Part shown: in pieces, positions 1 through 9,793 of the stretch
Layout: every line of letters begins with the position of its first letter
Numbering within the stretch: position 1 is the stretch's first letter
From: Telmatobacter sp. DSM 110680
GTDB taxonomy: Bacteria > Acidobacteriota > Terriglobia > Terriglobales > Acidobacteriaceae
Reading direction: 5' to 3'
DNA length: 64,000 nt
NCBI RefSeq assembly: GCF_039994875.1
Contig: NZ_CP121196.1
Coordinates: 3,162,001-3,226,000 of the forward strand
Notes under the pieces: model-generated
The model's database searches: none
What the model saw: the letters and a program-made list of their open reading frames with translations, nothing else
What the model was told of the DNA's origin: nothing
Made by a program: the position numbers and the translations under genes

Positions 1-1644
1 AATTGCACGGCCTTCGAGATGACGCGCTGCGCGGCCCATGGTCTGGATGAGGGATCCGGATGAGCGGAGAAAGCCTTCTTTGTCCGCATCGAGAATGGCC
101 ACGAGCGAGACTTCCGGCAAGTCCAAGCCTTCGCGCAGAAGATTGATGCCGATGAGTACGTCGAACTCGCCTTTGCGCAGGCCGGCGAGGAGCTTCACGC
201 GTTCGAGGGTCTCGATCTCGGAGTGCATGTAGCGGCATTTAACGCCGACTTCGGTGTAGTATCCGGCGAGGTCTTCAGCCATGCGCTTGGTCAGAGTTGT
301 GACCAGTACCCGCTCGCCACGCTTGGCGCGATCGCGAATTTCCGCGAGCAGATCGTCGATCTGTCCCTTGACTGGGCGAATCTCCACTTCAGGATCGACG
401 AGGCCAGTGGGCCGAATAACCTGCTCGATCACTACGCCTGCGGAACGGGTGAGTTCATACGGGCCGGGAGTTGCCGAGACGTAGATCGTCTGGTGAATGC
501 GGTTTTCGAATTCATCAAACTTCAGCGGCCGATTGTCCATCGCGGAGGGCAGACGAAATCCATAATCGACGAGGTTCTGTTTGCGACTGCGATCTCCGTG
601 CCACATGCCGTGGACTTGTGGAATGGTCGCGTGGCTCTCGTCAACGAAGAGCAGGAAGTCGCGGGGGAAGTAATCAAGCAGTGTTGGCGGAGCTTCACCG
701 GGAAGGCGACCGGAGAAGTGGCGCGAGTAGTTTTCGATCCCGTGGCAGTAACCCATCGACTTGATCATTTCGAGATCGAATCGGGTGCGTTGATGCACGC
801 GCTGGGCCTCGACCATGCGGCCCTCTGCCTCAAGATAGGTTACCCACTCGCTTAACTCGGTGACGATGGAATCGATGGCTTCGGCCTTACGTTCGGGCTG
901 CACAACGTAGTGGCTCTTGGGGTAGATAGGGAGTCGCGAGTACTTCTGTTTCACCGTGCCGAAGAGCGGATCGATCTGCGACAGCGACTCGATCTCATCG
1001 CCGAAAAGTTCGATGCGATAAGCCGTCTCGTCGTAAGTTGGATAGACCTCGATGATGTCTCCACGCACGCGGAAGGTTCCGCGCCGGAAATCCGCGTCGT
1101 TGCGCTCATACAGAATTTCAACCAAACGACGAGTAATATCTTTGCGGCTGATGCGCTGGCCTTTTTCAAGCAGCAGCAACATGCCGTAGTAGGCTTCGGG
1201 CGATCCGAGACCATAGATGCAACTGACTGAACTGACGATGATGGCATCGCGGCGTTCAAACAACGAACGAGTTGCCGACAGGCGCAGCTTGTCCAGCTCT
1301 TCGTTGATGGTCGCTTCCTTCTCTATGTATAGGTCGCCTGCCGGAATGTAGGCCTCGGGCTGGTAGTAGTCGTAATAGCTGACGAAGTATTCGACGGCGT
1401 TGCCGGGGAAGAATTGCTTGAACTCGTGATAGAGCTGCGCAGCGAGAGTCTTGTTGTGTGCAAGGATCAGAGCAGGTCGATTGGACTGCTCGATGACCTT
1501 GGCCATGGTGAATGTCTTGCCGGAGCCGGTGACGCCGAGCAATACCTGGTGCTTCTCTCCTGCGGAGAGGCCTTGCATCAGTTCCTCGATAGCGCGGGGT
1601 TGATCGCCGCGAGGTTTGTAGGTCGTCACCAGCTGGAAATCCAT
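1..1644 (-). CDS. uvrB: Excinuclease ABC subunit B, C-terminus outside window
   Basis: UvrB is the damage-verifying helicase-like subunit of nucleotide excision repair; it is loaded by UvrA and recruits UvrC. Read on the minus strand the frame starts [20 protein letters not shown] and stays open for 548 codons to the window edge. It shows Walker A (GVTGSGKT, about residues 37-44), the YDYYQPEAY hairpin region, and helicase motifs ending in QTMGRAARH. UvrB proteins are usually about 660-700 residues, so the last 100 or so, including the UvrC-binding UVR motif, lie outside. It starts 67 bases after the receptor gene stop, on the same strand. Plus-strand open frames inside it are shadows. Confidence 0.97.
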   Translation of the reverse strand, partial: MDFQLVTTYKPRGDQPRAIEELMQGLSAGEKHQVLLGVTGSGKTFTMAKVIEQSNRPALILAHNKTLAAQLYHEFKQFFPGNAVEYFVSYYDYYQPEAYIPAGDLYIEKEATINEELDKLRLSATRSLFERRDAIIVSSVSCIYGLGSPEAYYGMLLLLEKGQRISRKDITRRLVEILYERNDADFRRGTFRVRGDIIEVYPTYDETAYRIELFGDEIESLSQIDPLFGTVKQKYSRLPIYPKSHYVVQPERKAEAIDSIVTELSEWVTYLEAEGRMVEAQRVHQRTRFDLEMIKSMGYCHGIENYSRHFSGRLPGEAPPTLLDYFPRDFLLFVDESHATIPQVHGMWHGDRSRKQNLVDYGFRLPSAMDNRPLKFDEFENRIHQTIYVSATPGPYELTRSAGVVIEQVIRPTGLVDPEVEIRPVKGQIDDLLAEIRDRAKRGERVLVTTLTKRMAEDLAGYYTEVGVKCRYMHSEIETLERVKLLAGLRKGEFDVLIGINLLREGLDLPEVSLVAILDADKEGFLRSSGSLIQTMGRAARHLEGRAI

Positions 1645-1711
1645 TGAAAGATTATAGCTGAAGAGCGAAGATTAGGCGAAGATGCATCTTTCCGTTTGGA
1701 TCGTTGCATAG

Positions 1712-4700
1712 CTAGAACTGCAGCTTCGCGCCGAACTGGATCTGCCTCGATGTTGTCGAAGTTGCTGTAACCAACCCGGCGGTCGGCGAAATTGCCGAAG
1801 TGGCTGATGTGTATACGACCTCATTCGGCGTCGACAGATTTGTGCGGTTGAGGATGTTGAAGAACTCCGCGCGGAATTGAAGGCCGAGACGTTCTGTCAG
1901 GTGTGCATTTCGTGTTGCTGAAAAATCAAACTCCGACAAGCCAGGTCCTAAGAGTGAATCGCGCGAGACGTTTCCGTAAGTTCCGGTGGCAGGCTGCAGG
2001 AACGCGGCTGGGTTGAAGTACTGCGATGGTGACTTCGGGTAGAGGTTTCCTTTGAAGTTCGGGTTCCAGTTTGGGCGCACTGGGTTGCGGGTGTCGCCGT
2101 TGCCAGTGGGGTTATATCCAAGTTGCGGCGTGAACGGGAAACCGCTCTGGACTGACAGGATGGCACTTGCTGTCCATCCACTGGCGATGAAGTTGACTAC
2201 CGCTGGTGCGTGATTCAGATAGCGCCGCTTTGTTCCGAAGGGCAATTCGTAGCTGCCGTTGAGCGAGGCGGCATTGCGAACGTCAGTGGCTGCTGGCCCC
2301 CAATCCAATTTTGGATTTAGAGGGAACTCAACAAATGCGGGAGTGTTTCCGCTGACACTGGTATTCCAAGCCGATCCGTCATCAAGATTTTTGGAGTACG
2401 TGTAGTTGCCGCGAAACTGAAATCCGCTTCCGAACGAGCGCCGCACATCCACGATCAGCGAGTTGTACAAACCAACGCCATGCGACACCCAGGATGTTGA
2501 ATTTGCCAGCGCCGGATTTGAGTTCTTTGATCCTGCTGGATAAAAGACTGTGCCATCGGTCTCATAGGTGGGCACCGGTTCGTTCATGTCTTCAGAGAGG
2601 ATCTGGTGGTAGCTGTGCGATCCTACATAGCCCACGGTGAGAGAGGTGCGCGGCGCGATCTGCTGCTCCACGCGCAAGCTCCATGTGAGGACTGCGGGCG
2701 TGGCGATGTCGGGCTGCACGTTACTTGGCGAGACCTTGGTTCCTGCAGGTGGAGGTGTTCCCGGCGTGATCTGTAACTTCGAAACGGCGATGTTTGAAAT
2801 GGACTCTGCTGTATTGAAGGGCGCGGTTTGATCAAGTCTGTAATCGAGTGTGTCGAGCAGCCCGTGATAAAGGCCGAATCCGCCGCGAACCGCGGTTTTG
2901 CCGTTGCCGCGAACATCCCATGCAAAGCCGACGCGCGGTTCTGGCAGAAACTTTGCCCGATTCGTTGTCAGTGCAGATGAGCCAACCAGCGGATCTGTTT
3001 GCAGCACTCCGCCAACGATCGCGTAATTTGCAGCGCGACCCTGGGCTTCATTCCATCCATTTGTTGATTCGAACCTAAAGCCGGCGCGCACTTCGAGCCG
3101 CGGTGTCACCTTCACCGTATCTTCAACGAACGCCGCACCCGCCAGCATGCGCCATCCGAGTTCCGTCGGAGAGGGAACTACGGTGAAAGTCTTCACCGTG
3201 CCTTGCAGGAATGTCTGCAAGGTGCTGAACGATGCCTGCCCGTACTGACTCTGCGCGAGCAGATCGTTCGACTGAATTCGCTGCAGCCATAATCCAGCCT
3301 CGACCTGATTCCGCCCCTTGGTCCAGTAGACGTGATCGTCGAGGGTATACAGATTGCGCGCAGCCTTGTTGTTGCTGCCAACGTTCAGCCCGGCTTGCGA
3401 AATTGCCGATGCACCATTCGAGGCCGTGCTACCGCTGATCACAATAGCGCCGATCGGCTCACCGGTAGCCCAACCCGGCAGCGAGACTGGTGAGTATCCC
3501 GTGAAGAAATAGCTTGCCCGCGAATATCCAAAACGTGCCGTGTTCAGGAAGGCGGGCGAGAAGACGTGCTGTTCCTGCACGCTGGCTACCTGTTCGCGCA
3601 GGCTCTCGTTGACCAGGCTCAGAGGATTTTGTGCCGGCGTGTTTGCTGTGCTGTCGTCGACGGTGTACACCGCAAACAAAAGGTCTTTGCCGCTCAGGTT
3701 GGCGTCGAATCGAGTAGTTCCGAAATCTTCGCGAATATGTTGCTTCGGATGCGAGAATGCTTCGGCAATTCCGCCGCCCAACTCCGGCCCATTCTGCACG
3801 GGCCACAACGCGAGCAGCGGCGCTACTGCTGCATCCACACCCACGTAGTGTTCCTGGCCCGATGAGTCTGGCAGGTAGCCGTTGCGCGCCTGGTTGTCTG
3901 GCACCAGCGTTACTGCGCTCAATCCCCAGTTTTGCCGGAAGCCCTCGTAGTTGCCGAAAAGGAACAGCTTATTGGCGCGAATCGGACCGCCCAGCGACCC
4001 GCCAAACTGATTGCGTTGAAATGCCGGAATTGTTCCCTGGTCGAAGTAGTTCCGCGCATCGAGCGCGCTGTTGCGAATGAACTCGAATGCGGTGCCGCGG
4101 AGATGATTTGTTCCACTGGTTGTGACGATACTGACCTGCGCTCCGTTGCGTTTGCCGTACGTTGCCCCGTAGGTATCTGTCGAAACGTTGAACTCGCGTA
4201 CGGCATCGACGCCGAGTAGCTCTCCACTCGTCCCGCCGGGGGTAACGTTGATCAGAGATGCCCCGGTGTACTCAATTCCATTGAGTAGAAACAGATTGTC
4301 TTGCGGCCTTCTGCCGCTCACTGAAAACATATTTCCCACCGAGGAATTTGAAGAGCCGATGCCGCCCGAGCGCTCGTTGGTGTAGTTCACGGTCGCCGGA
4401 TTCAGCGTCAGCAGTTCGTCGTAGCTGCGACCATTGAGCGGGAGTTCCTTTACCTGTCGCTCATCCACAAGGCCGGCAGTTTGCTGGGTGGTTGTATTTA
4501 CGCCCGGATCAGAAGCATCCACTTCAACAGCCTGTTGCACAGCGGCTATACCGAGTACAAAGTTCAGTTGCAGGCTTTGTCCTATGGCGAGCGAGATTCC
4601 GGTCTGTCGTTGTTGCGCGAACCCTTCTTGGTTCACGGTTACGGAGTAGGAACCGACGGGCACCGACGGAGCGAAGAAGCGGCCGTCCTGATCTGTTGTA

Positions 4701-4879
4701 AGCGTTCGCGTGGCACCGGTTTCGCTTTGACGGACGGTCACGGTCGCACCTGAAAGCGTTGCGCCGGAGGGGTCATGGACCACGCCTCCGATGCTGCCGC
4801 CAACCACTTGGGCCTGCGCAGCGATTGCAACGATGACAAAGATAAATGCGTATCGAAAAAGCTTGAGTGTAGCGTTCAC
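1712..4879 (-). CDS. Oar-like TonB-dependent receptor with carboxypeptidase-regulatory-like domain
   Basis: A 1055-residue outer-membrane protein. It has a signal peptide (about residues 1-23, ending AQAQ), then a carboxypeptidase-regulatory-like beta-sandwich (about 27-105, GGVVHDPSGATLSGATVTV), a TonB plug-like region (about 130-240) and a long beta-barrel ending in FGAKLQF with the terminal Phe typical of BAM substrates. Proteins of this architecture are abundant in Acidobacteriota and are presumed to import oligomeric substrates with TonB energy; the substrate here is unknown. The RBS (CAGGAGATAGCC before ATG) supports the start. A strong promoter and structured leader lie upstream (5091-5254). 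The partner TonB/ExbBD genes are not in the window. Confidence 0.9.
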   Translation of the reverse strand: MNATLKLFRYAFIFVIVAIAAQAQVVGGSIGGVVHDPSGATLSGATVTVRQSETGATRTLTTDQDGRFFAPSVPVGSYSVTVNQEGFAQQRQTGISLAIGQSLQLNFVLGIAAVQQAVEVDASDPGVNTTTQQTAGLVDERQVKELPLNGRSYDELLTLNPATVNYTNERSGGIGSSNSSVGNMFSVSGRRPQDNLFLLNGIEYTGASLINVTPGGTSGELLGVDAVREFNVSTDTYGATYGKRNGAQVSIVTTSGTNHLRGTAFEFIRNSALDARNYFDQGTIPAFQRNQFGGSLGGPIRANKLFLFGNYEGFRQNWGLSAVTLVPDNQARNGYLPDSSGQEHYVGVDAAVAPLLALWPVQNGPELGGGIAEAFSHPKQHIREDFGTTRFDANLSGKDLLFAVYTVDDSTANTPAQNPLSLVNESLREQVASVQEQHVFSPAFLNTARFGYSRASYFFTGYSPVSLPGWATGEPIGAIVISGSTASNGASAISQAGLNVGSNNKAARNLYTLDDHVYWTKGRNQVEAGLWLQRIQSNDLLAQSQYGQASFSTLQTFLQGTVKTFTVVPSPTELGWRMLAGAAFVEDTVKVTPRLEVRAGFRFESTNGWNEAQGRAANYAIVGGVLQTDPLVGSSALTTNRAKFLPEPRVGFAWDVRGNGKTAVRGGFGLYHGLLDTLDYRLDQTAPFNTAESISNIAVSKLQITPGTPPPAGTKVSPSNVQPDIATPAVLTWSLRVEQQIAPRTSLTVGYVGSHSYHQILSEDMNEPVPTYETDGTVFYPAGSKNSNPALANSTSWVSHGVGLYNSLIVDVRRSFGSGFQFRGNYTYSKNLDDGSAWNTSVSGNTPAFVEFPLNPKLDWGPAATDVRNAASLNGSYELPFGTKRRYLNHAPAVVNFIASGWTASAILSVQSGFPFTPQLGYNPTGNGDTRNPVRPNWNPNFKGNLYPKSPSQYFNPAAFLQPATGTYGNVSRDSLLGPGLSEFDFSATRNAHLTERLGLQFRAEFFNILNRTNLSTPNEVVYTSATSAISPTAGLVTATSTTSRQIQFGAKLQF

Positions 4880-5090
4880 GGCTATCTCCTGGAAGATTTC
4901 TGGTAAGGACTGACCGGCAGTTATGCCGCGGTGGAATGCGGATACGCAGGTTCTACAATTGGGAATTGCGGAAGCGGGAGATCAGCGACAACAGAGGCAA
5001 CAACAGCGCGACGACAGCCGGGAGGCGTCGAGGGAGAGGCGCGAGTTGGGGATTGCTAGCTGCATAATTTTGAAACTGAAAACTGAAACA

Positions 5091-5121
5091 GAAAAGCCGC
5101 GTCAGCTAGTGCTGAAGCGGC
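5091..5121 (-). terminator. Intrinsic-terminator-like hairpin in receptor leader
   Basis: On the minus strand, arm GCCGCTTCAGC (5121-5111), loop ACTA, arm GCTGACGCGGC (5106-5096) form an 11-bp stem with one mismatch, followed by TTTTC. It lies about 125 bases after the -10 element at 5226-5231 and about 210 bases before the receptor start. It may terminate the DUF885 transcript, attenuate the receptor leader, or end a small RNA; the sequence alone cannot decide. Confidence 0.55.
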
Positions 5122-5225
5122 CGCCTGGGATTCGATTGAGACTTAGAATCTCATCCACGCGACCGGTCGAGCGCGCAACAACAAGCAACGGAAGCGACCG
5201 GAATGCGGTGAATACCCATCCCGTG

Positions 5226-5254
5226 AATATACCTGCGACTCAATTTTGAGTCAA
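5226..5254 (-). promoter_or_regulatory. Sigma-70-type promoter with overlapping 16-bp palindrome
   Basis: Minus-strand -35 TTGACT (5254-5249), 17-base spacer, -10 TATATT (5231-5226). A perfect inverted repeat GACTCAA-TT-TTGAGTC (5237-5252) overlaps the -35 box and spacer, as expected for a repressor operator. It points toward the Oar-like receptor gene. Confidence 0.6.
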
Positions 5255-5283
5255 TCCCGCCAGGGCTTACTGCTCGGACGGGA

Positions 5284-7098
5284 TTATCGTGTCGGGAGCA
5301 GAACGTCTTTCAGCCACGGAACAGGTAACGCACCTTCATCCAGCGCGCGATCATTGAAGTCAGTGAGGTTAAAGTCTTTGCCTTTCGCCGCTTCGTACGC
5401 TTTGCGCAAACGCCACCACTCGGTCGTGCCTACGAAGTATGTTGGCAGTTGAGTGGAGCTAAGCTTGGCCCTCTGCAGCTTACCGTCCGCCTCAGCGCGG
5501 GTCTGGAAGGCCTCATCCATCATGAAGTGCATCGCCTGGTCATCGGTCATTCCCATGGTCTGCATGCGAATGTCGAGAATGCTGTTTCCGATGGCGCGTA
5601 GCCACACTTTCAAGTAGCTCAGGCGATAGCGCGGATCGCTGTTTGCGAATCCCTGCTGCATCATCACCTGGGCGATATACTCGGCCCAACCTTCGACGTA
5701 CGCGCCGTTGCCATACAAGCCACGAACCAACCGTCGTGTTTCAGGTTGGATCTCGTTGGCGTGTTCTGCTTGCACGTAATGTCCGGGCAACGCTTCGTGA
5801 ATGCAGAGCCATTTCAGCACCCAGTTGTTGTACTCGCGCAACCTAGATTCAGCGCTGGCTTCGGGTGTTTTGGGATCGATTGGCGTTATCCAGAACTCAG
5901 CTTCGGCATTTGGATCGAGCGGCGGCGCAGAATGAAATCCTCCTACGGAATAAATCCCGCGCTCAAATTCAGGTGTGGCGATAACCTTCAGATTGTCGCG
6001 TGACTTCAGGGACACGATTTTCTTGTCGATGATGAACTGCCGAATACCAACTAGATCGTCCTTCGCAGTCTGCATCAGGTCGTCACGCTTGGGATGATCG
6101 TCTGCAATCTTTTGGAGGACCTCGCTGATAATCTTGTTTTCGCGTTCTTTTTGACCCAGGGTCGCATGATCGTCGTGGTCGGGGTAGTACTGCTTGTGCA
6201 GCGGCATGGCTAGTTCCAGCATCTCTGCGCGGGTTTTATCGAACGCGGATTGGGCCTCGTTAAAGACCTGCTCCGGCGTGATGTCCGTTTCCATAACCAG
6301 CCGGAATTTTTCTGCATACCATTCTTTGCCCAGCCGCCACGTGCGATCGGTTTTCCGTTTCGCTAGGTCGTTCTGCATCCATTGTGAAAAATCTTTCAGA
6401 GCCTTTATCGCTGGCGGCGCAGCCTGGTCGAATCGTTGTTTCAACTCGGGATGTTTGGAGACTGCTGCGGCGATCGTCTCCTGGATCAGGTCGACGTTGC
6501 CTTCGTTCTCCTCAATGGCGACCTTGATGAAGATGGGGTCGGCATCGAGTAGTTCGCTTTTTGCCTGATCCAGAAAGCGCGGCGTGGCCTGAACACGCGA
6601 GACAACATCGCTCAAACGTATGTCCTCGGTTGCGTAGTCATCGGTGAGGGGCTGGAAGAGCGATGCGCCGATCAGTTCCACGTACTCTGTCGGGTTGTGC
6701 CTGTAGTTCTGGATATGGTCGAACTCCAACAGGCTCTGCCCGATCTGATCGTCGATGAGATGCCAGTCGGCTGCATCCTCCGCACCCAAAGAAGCTACTG
6801 GAGTTTCGTTGTGGAAGCGCTCGCGCCATTTTGCGTACACGCTTCGCTGGTTTGCGATGCCATCGGGGCTCACGTCGTCTAACTGGGAATCGAGTGCAAT
6901 CGTCTTTCCGGTTTTTGGATCGACATGCTTGTGGTAGCCGGCCTGCGACGCACTGGCTGGCGAAAGCGCCAGCGTCTCATGAACGAACTGCTCGCTGAGC
7001 TTCGCAAACTCCGCATTTGATTTCTGACCTGGATCTGCATTCTGCGTCGCAAGCGTACTCGCGCCCAGAATAAACGCTGCCAAGAATCTTATCTGCAT
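5284..7098 (-). CDS. DUF885 family secreted peptidase-like protein
   Basis: A 604-residue DUF885 protein with an N-terminal signal peptide (MQIRFLAAFILGASTLATQ). The family signature HEALPGH is at about residues 434-440, in the context WLCIHEALPGHYVQ, and resembles a gluzincin zinc site (HExxx-G-H). DUF885 proteins are thought to be metallo-carboxypeptidases or aminopeptidases, but most are uncharacterised. The frame is open 28 codons further upstream, to 7182, inside the previous gene. I chose ATG 7098 because GAGG precedes it by nine bases and the signal peptide begins there. It lies 40 bases after the S9B peptidase stop on the same strand, so the two peptidases probably form an operon. Confidence 0.88.
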   Translation of the reverse strand: MQIRFLAAFILGASTLATQNADPGQKSNAEFAKLSEQFVHETLALSPASASQAGYHKHVDPKTGKTIALDSQLDDVSPDGIANQRSVYAKWRERFHNETPVASLGAEDAADWHLIDDQIGQSLLEFDHIQNYRHNPTEYVELIGASLFQPLTDDYATEDIRLSDVVSRVQATPRFLDQAKSELLDADPIFIKVAIEENEGNVDLIQETIAAAVSKHPELKQRFDQAAPPAIKALKDFSQWMQNDLAKRKTDRTWRLGKEWYAEKFRLVMETDITPEQVFNEAQSAFDKTRAEMLELAMPLHKQYYPDHDDHATLGQKERENKIISEVLQKIADDHPKRDDLMQTAKDDLVGIRQFIIDKKIVSLKSRDNLKVIATPEFERGIYSVGGFHSAPPLDPNAEAEFWITPIDPKTPEASAESRLREYNNWVLKWLCIHEALPGHYVQAEHANEIQPETRRLVRGLYGNGAYVEGWAEYIAQVMMQQGFANSDPRYRLSYLKVWLRAIGNSILDIRMQTMGMTDDQAMHFMMDEAFQTRAEADGKLQRAKLSSTQLPTYFVGTTEWWRLRKAYEAAKGKDFNLTDFNDRALDEGALPVPWLKDVLLPTR

Positions 7099-7138
7099 AA
7101 CGGATTTCCTCGATTCACGTGCCCGCTCAACATGCGCT

Positions 7139-9541
7139 TTAGAAAGAGTAGTCGTCGGGGTCGGGACCGCCACGAATAACACTGATGGCCGCCGGATAAG
7201 GTTTCATCTTGTACTCATTCGGAGGAGTGGCGCCTGCAAGGTAACGGACAAAATAATCCCACCGCCGCCGCATCATGTACTGCGAAGCCGGGCCGTAGCC
7301 GTGGGGCACATTCGGAATCAGCACCAGATCGAAATCCTTGTTTGCCTTGATCAGTGCGTCAACAAGGAGGAGCGTATTGTTGGGCGGAACGTTGTCGTCC
7401 ATCGTTCCATGGGCCAGCATCAAGTGGCCTTTGAGATTCTTTGCGAAATTTTGATTGGCCTGCGAATCGTAGTTGCTGGTGCCGTCGGCATTTTTGACTT
7501 CGATACCGGCCCACTTCTCAGCCCAGTCGTCTTCGTAGTCGCGCTGGTCGTGGTTGCCGCTTTCAGCAATCCCTACCTTGAAGAAGTCAGGATAGTGCAG
7601 CATCGCGGCGCCGGTTGCATTGCCTCCGCCGGAGTGTCCCCAGATTCCGACGCGATCGAGATCAATGAACGGATACTGTTTTGCCAGATCCTTCATGCCC
7701 GCGATCTGGTCGGGAATGGTGTTGTCGCCGAGGTCGGCGTAATAGGCCTCGTGAAATGATTTGGAGCGGAACGGCGTGCCCATACCGTCGATGCAAACCA
7801 CCACGAAGCCCAACTCAGCTAATGCCTGCATGTCCCCGTGGGCCGCGCGGAAGTCGCGGCCGCCGCACGATCCGATCTGCGGTCCCGGATAGACGTAGTT
7901 GATGATGGGATATTTTTTCGAAGCATCAAAGTTTGTGGGCTTGAACATGAAGCCGTACAGGTCGGTCTTCTCATCGCGGCCCTTCACCGTGATTGGCGTA
8001 AGAGGCATCCAGCCAGCGGCCATCAGCTTCGTAATATCCTGCTTCGCCAGCTCCATCACGGTCTTCCCGTTGTCATCGCGAACTACTGTTACCTGCGGCT
8101 TGGTGGGCGTTGAATAGCTATCGGTAAAGTAGCGCCCATCGTGCGAAACCTTGATGCGATGATCCGCATTCTCCGGTGTCAGCAGCTTCAGCCCAGTGCC
8201 GTCAAAATTTACGCGATAGAAATGCTCAAAGTATGGATCGCGATCCTTTTCAATGCCCACGCCAACGAAGTAAACGACGCGCGCCTTCTCGTCTACATTC
8301 AGAACCTCTGTGACGTTTCCGGGGCCATGCGTGATCTGATTTTTCAGCTTTCCGGTCGCGAGATCGTACAAATACAGGTTTCCCCAGTTGTCGCGCTCGC
8401 TGAACCACAGTATCGCGTTGGAATTCGGAAGGTAGTGCCAGTTGATTTTGCCGTTGCCGCTCTCGTAGAACTTGGGGACGGTCTCCGTCATCACTTCGCG
8501 GACTTCGCCGGTTTCAGCATCGGCCTCGCGCACCCATTCCTGCTTGTGATCGCGCGAGGTCGAAACGAACCCGAGGTGTTTTTCGTCCGGGCTCCATTCC
8601 AAATCGGCAAACGTGTTTCCGTCGCAGGCGATGTCGTCGCACAAGGTTGACCGGTGTTGATCTGGCGGCATTTTCAACCGGATCACCTTGCGCGCGTCCA
8701 CGTCGATGATTACGCGCTCGATCATGGTCACATCCTTGTCACCCACCAGCGGATACTTCCACGCCTTGAGCTGGGGATGCGAATTAGTCACCGGGACCAA
8801 ATACATTTCGCCGTCTTTGCGCTGATCCTGCTGGAACGTCGCGATTTTTTTCGAGTCGGGGGACCACAACAGGATTGCGGAATCGGACTGCTTCCATCCC
8901 GCGTTGTCGGTGGCGTAACCAAAGTCCTTCACGCCATCGGTCGTGAGTTGAGTCTCAGCGCCAGTCGCCATGTCACGAACCCACAAATTCCAGTCGCGAA
9001 TAAACGCGCCAAGCTTGCGGTTCGGCGAGAGCGTCAGTGGCGGGTTCGGCGCTTCGCCTGGGGCGGGTGATTCCGCCGCAATCAGCTTGCACGCATCCGA
9101 TCCTGCTCCCACGCTGCATTGATACTTTCCGCCACGCGCGGTGAAAGCCAGCGTGTGATCGCTATCGCTGAGCGAAATGTCGGTGAGTTGCAGGTGGCGG
9201 GCATCTATTCCTGTCCCGCCCTTCATCACCGCCTTCAGAGCAGTTGCCAGCTTTTGCTGATCGACCAGGGGTTTGCGGGTACCGGTCGCGGCATCGACGA
9301 GAATGTAGTTAATCCCGCTGTCTTCCGCCTCGCGATACCAGAAGCGGTCGTCGTCGAGCCACTGGGCATTTACCTGGCCTTTCCAAGCGAGAGGGTTCAC
9401 GTTATATGCCATGAACTTTTCGGCCCTCGCATAGTCGTCGTCGGTGTACTGACGCGGCTGCTGAGCTAGCGCGGTGATACAAACCAAGGCAAGGCCCGCA
9501 AACGGGCTCACGATCGACTTCACAAGTTTCATAGCAGTCAT
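7139..9541 (-). CDS. S9B dipeptidyl-peptidase IV-like serine peptidase
   Basis: An 800-residue protein with a signal peptide (cleavage near ALAQQ), an N-terminal beta-propeller of the DPP-IV type (about 40-540) and a C-terminal alpha/beta hydrolase domain. The nucleophile motif GHSGGG places Ser at about residue 637; the downstream HGTMDDNV and VPHGYG segments supply the acid and histidine. Family members remove X-Pro or similar dipeptides from peptides in the periplasm. The start MTAMKLV has an AAGGA-like site upstream; MKLV four codons in is possible but lacks a ribosome site. It is divergent from the porin gene at 9794 and probably cotranscribed with the DUF885 gene. Confidence 0.93.
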   Translation of the reverse strand: MTAMKLVKSIVSPFAGLALVCITALAQQPRQYTDDDYARAEKFMAYNVNPLAWKGQVNAQWLDDDRFWYREAEDSGINYILVDAATGTRKPLVDQQKLATALKAVMKGGTGIDARHLQLTDISLSDSDHTLAFTARGGKYQCSVGAGSDACKLIAAESPAPGEAPNPPLTLSPNRKLGAFIRDWNLWVRDMATGAETQLTTDGVKDFGYATDNAGWKQSDSAILLWSPDSKKIATFQQDQRKDGEMYLVPVTNSHPQLKAWKYPLVGDKDVTMIERVIIDVDARKVIRLKMPPDQHRSTLCDDIACDGNTFADLEWSPDEKHLGFVSTSRDHKQEWVREADAETGEVREVMTETVPKFYESGNGKINWHYLPNSNAILWFSERDNWGNLYLYDLATGKLKNQITHGPGNVTEVLNVDEKARVVYFVGVGIEKDRDPYFEHFYRVNFDGTGLKLLTPENADHRIKVSHDGRYFTDSYSTPTKPQVTVVRDDNGKTVMELAKQDITKLMAAGWMPLTPITVKGRDEKTDLYGFMFKPTNFDASKKYPIINYVYPGPQIGSCGGRDFRAAHGDMQALAELGFVVVCIDGMGTPFRSKSFHEAYYADLGDNTIPDQIAGMKDLAKQYPFIDLDRVGIWGHSGGGNATGAAMLHYPDFFKVGIAESGNHDQRDYEDDWAEKWAGIEVKNADGTSNYDSQANQNFAKNLKGHLMLAHGTMDDNVPPNNTLLLVDALIKANKDFDLVLIPNVPHGYGPASQYMMRRRWDYFVRYLAGATPPNEYKMKPYPAAISVIRGGPDPDDYSF

Positions 9542-9736
9542 GTTTCTGGAGTCCTTAAGCGCCGGCCGCCTCGTTCTGGCAACGAAGATCGCGCTATGTG
9601 CAGATCGGAGAAGATGTTACTGGTTGGAATTCTATATCCCTCAAGCCTCGCGGGAGGAACCAACCGCGTGCCAGCACGGGCGTTTCACGAGCGAAAGGGC
9701 GCTCAAGGTCATGATGATCTTTGGTGTTCGAATAAA

Positions 9737-9783
9737 GTCAATATTAGTGAATATTGACAGTAAATCGACATAAATCGTATAAA
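9737..9783 (+). promoter_or_regulatory. Strong promoter with 22-bp operator palindrome
   Basis: -35 TTGACA (9754-9759), 18-base spacer, -10 TATAAA (9778-9783). A perfect palindrome GTCAATATT-AGTG-AATATTGAC (9737-9758) overlaps the -35 box, and the spacer contains TAAATCG twice. The arrangement suggests a regulated promoter for the porin-like gene. Predicted transcription starts near 9790, only a few bases before ATG 9794. Confidence 0.68.
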
Positions 9784-9793
9784 AACGGAAGAG

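Larger units (their letters stand above)
4880..5283 (-). other. Intergenic leader region between DUF885 gene and receptor
   Basis: These 404 bases hold no convincing gene. They contain a promoter-like sequence with an overlapping palindrome (5226-5254), a terminator-like hairpin (about 5091-5121), and roughly 200 further bases before the receptor start codon. If the promoter is used, the receptor mRNA has a leader of about 340 bases. Confidence 0.6.

Noticed and set aside
223-1647. Plus-strand open frames inside uvrB
   Set aside because: The minus-strand frame is a full match to UvrB motifs; the plus frames have no domain and are shadows.
5126-5180. A tRNA-Leu-like anticodon arm (TGAGA-CTTAGAA-TCTCA)
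   Set aside because: No matching D-arm, T-arm or acceptor stem could be built around it on either strand, so it is probably a chance hairpin in the receptor leader.
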